Positions 62,663 through 64,000 of a stretch of DNA of 64,000 nt are shown here, one piece after another. Position 1 is the first letter of the stretch. Each line of letters begins with the position of its first letter. The stretch is from Opisthocomus hoazin (Eukaryota; Chordata; Aves; Opisthocomiformes; Opisthocomidae), in the NCBI RefSeq assembly GCF_030867145.1, contig NC_134427.1:10377001-10441000 (forward strand). Reading direction: 5' to 3'. The position numbers and the translations under genes are program-made. The notes beneath the pieces are model-generated. The model was not told where the DNA came from, did not search any database, and was given only the letters and a program-made list of their open reading frames with translations.

Positions 62663-62930
62663 ATGGCGGCCGGGCAGGGGGGCGGTGGCGGCGGCAACGG
62701 CGGAGGCAACGGCAACGGAGCGGGGGGGCTGGGGATCCCCGCTCACCTCACTCTCTCCTTCTCGGCCGGGCCGCACTGGGGCGCGGCGACTCTGCCGCAG
62801 CCCCACACGGTGCGCAGCCTGGACCGGGCCCTGGAGGAGGCGGGCAGCTCGGGCATCCTCTGCCTCAGCGGGAGGAAGCTGCGCGACTTCCCCGGCAGCG
62901 GCTACGACCTCAGCGACACCACGCAAGCAG
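62663..62930 (+). CDS. LRCH2: LRCH2, first coding exon (leucine-rich repeats and calponin homology domain 2), partial gene
   Basis: The exon encodes 89 residues plus one base. It starts MAAGQGGGGGG with a Gly/Asn-rich stretch, then PHTVRSLDRALEEAGSSGI and LSGRKLRDFPGSGYDLSDTT, which I recognise as the segment before the leucine-rich repeats. The SGYDL spacing and HTVRSLDRALEEAGSSGI match LRCH2 better than LRCH1, LRCH3 or LRCH4 (recalled sequences). The donor is AAGCAG|GTGGGG, phase 1, where the family has the TQA-D junction. The leucine-rich repeats and the calponin-homology domain lie beyond the window. LRCH proteins are cytoplasmic scaffolds thought to act on the actin cytoskeleton and DOCK-family factors. 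The frame is open upstream of this ATG, but conservation begins here. AAGATGGCGGC at the start is a YY1-type motif. Confidence 0.93.
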
Positions 62931-64000
62931 GTGGGGGGCCTCTTGCCGAGGGGGCCCGGCTGCGGGGCTGATGTGGGGTGGGCGGGCGGATGGGGGCCGG
63001 GCTGCGAGGGTGGAGGGGGGTTCCCCGCTGTGGAGGCAGTTGGGGGCGAGCGGGGGGAGGCTGGGGGCCCTGTGGTGGCAGTGGGGGGTGCGGGGGACCT
63101 GCTGGGGTGGCGGTGGGGCGGGCGGGTGGAGGGTCTGGGGGGCTCCTGGACGTGCGTGCAGGGGGAGCGTTCCGCTCTGCGGGTGTGCGGCGGCGAGCCG
63201 TGCACCGGGGGGTGTGCGTGGAAAGGCGGGGGTGCTGTTGCGGGGGGCCCGAGGAGGTGGGCTGCGGGGGACCGGGGTACCCCGGCAGCGTGCGCCTGCG
63301 CCGAGCACTGCCGCCGTCGGTGCGCAAAGGCAGGGCTCTGCGGGGAGAGGGGCTCCCGCTACACCCCGGCCGTGGGTGCGTGCACGCCGCGGGGCGTTGT
63401 GCGGGTGGAGGGGGGGGGCAGCTCCGTGTGCCTGCGGGGGGAGCGGGGCTGCCCGCCTGCAGCGGGGAGAGAGGTTCCCGTCTGCGTGTGCTGGTGCAGC
63501 GAGAAGGGTTCTGCTTTCTGTGTGCGTGCAAGGGCGGGGGGAGGGGGACACACGACACACGGGGAGCGAGGCGTCGTGTCTGTGTGCCTGCCTATACGCG
63601 TCGTAAGGATGGGGACTTGCGGTCCGTGCGCGTGCACAGGGTGCCAGGAAGATGGTGTAGTAGTGGCTTTCCAGAACGTTGTTTGGGTGAATTAATTCTG
63701 TGGGGTGCTTTTGGTTTGGGGCTTTTCTTTCCTCGTGGGTTATGATTAGCTGGCTTATTGTTTTGAATATGAGACTGCCCATTGTGGTACCTTATCCATC
63801 TCTGACAGTCCTCTGCTCCTGGTCTATCAAATACTCGTTCAGTTGCTCTTTGTTGTGGGCTGCATTTGTGCAGAGGGTTAAATAATGATGTGCTCATTCT
63901 TCTGTGATATATTAGGTTGTGTAGGGTGTAGAATTTGTGAAGGACTGATTTTGAAATCCAATTTCTGTATCCAGTACCGAGCCTGCTAATTATTTGTGGA
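62931..64000 (+). other. LRCH2 intron 1, 5' part
   Basis: It begins GTGGGG at 62,931. The first 700 bases are extremely G-rich on the sense strand, with many GGGG runs, then composition drops to normal after about 63,660. No second exon is reached before the window ends. Confidence 0.8.

Larger units (their letters stand above)
62000..63660. promoter_or_regulatory. CpG island of LRCH2
   Basis: Dense CpG and GC boxes begin near 62,050 and continue through exon 1 into intron 1 to about 63,650. A 14-C run lies near 62,311-62,325. The long overlapping frames on both strands in 62,600-63,780 (up to about 350 codons) are composition artefacts of this island, except for the LRCH2 exon. Confidence 0.85.

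Noticed and set aside
62605-63782. Long overlapping frames of 255-352 codons on both strands around LRCH2 exon 1
   Set aside because: Stop-poor GC-rich island sequence. Only the frame giving MAAGQGG to DTTQA matches a protein; the rest are shadows.

Overview
The window looks like nuclear DNA from a bird. Evidence: a canonical CR1 LINE 3' end with its terminal ATTCTGTG repeats (about 53,006-53,267), a solo LTR of a type I know from bird genomes (about 3,433-4,658), short introns, and two CpG-island promoters. There are no bacterial-style operons; almost all long open frames are chance frames, repeat shadows or GC-rich island shadows.

Layout. (1) 1-40.87 kb: no protein gene that I can support. 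It holds the solo LTR, three short tandem duplications, a possible poly(A) site near 23.48 kb and an orphan CpG-rich patch near 38.6-38.8 kb. (2) 40.87-54.2 kb, minus strand: a complete nine-exon gene that I rebuilt from splice sites and homology. It encodes a 303-residue protein related to UAP56-interacting factor (UIF, gene FYTTD1), an mRNA-export adaptor. All exon phases agree, all introns are GT-AG, and an AATAAA lies about 60 bases after the stop. Its first exon sits in a CpG island with a G-rich minisatellite upstream and a plus-strand TATA/CRE/CCAAT cluster in intron 1. (3) 54.7-62 kb: intergenic, with a CR1 remnant. (4) 62.0-64.0 kb, plus strand: CpG-island promoter with three CCAAT boxes, then the first coding exon of LRCH2 and the start of its intron 1.

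Interpretation. In human Xq23, LRCH2 lies next to and divergent from LUZP4, a fast-evolving cancer-testis mRNA-export adaptor that shares only the UAP56-binding motif with UIF. Here the same position and divergent orientation hold a gene with the whole UIF architecture. I infer that it is the bird counterpart of LUZP4 and keeps the ancestral form. In human 3q29, FYTTD1 sits beside LRCH3, so the UIF-like/LRCH2 and FYTTD1/LRCH3 pairs look like two copies of one ancestral linkage from the vertebrate genome duplications. The sequence shows the gene structure; the orthology and duplication history are inference from recalled gene maps.
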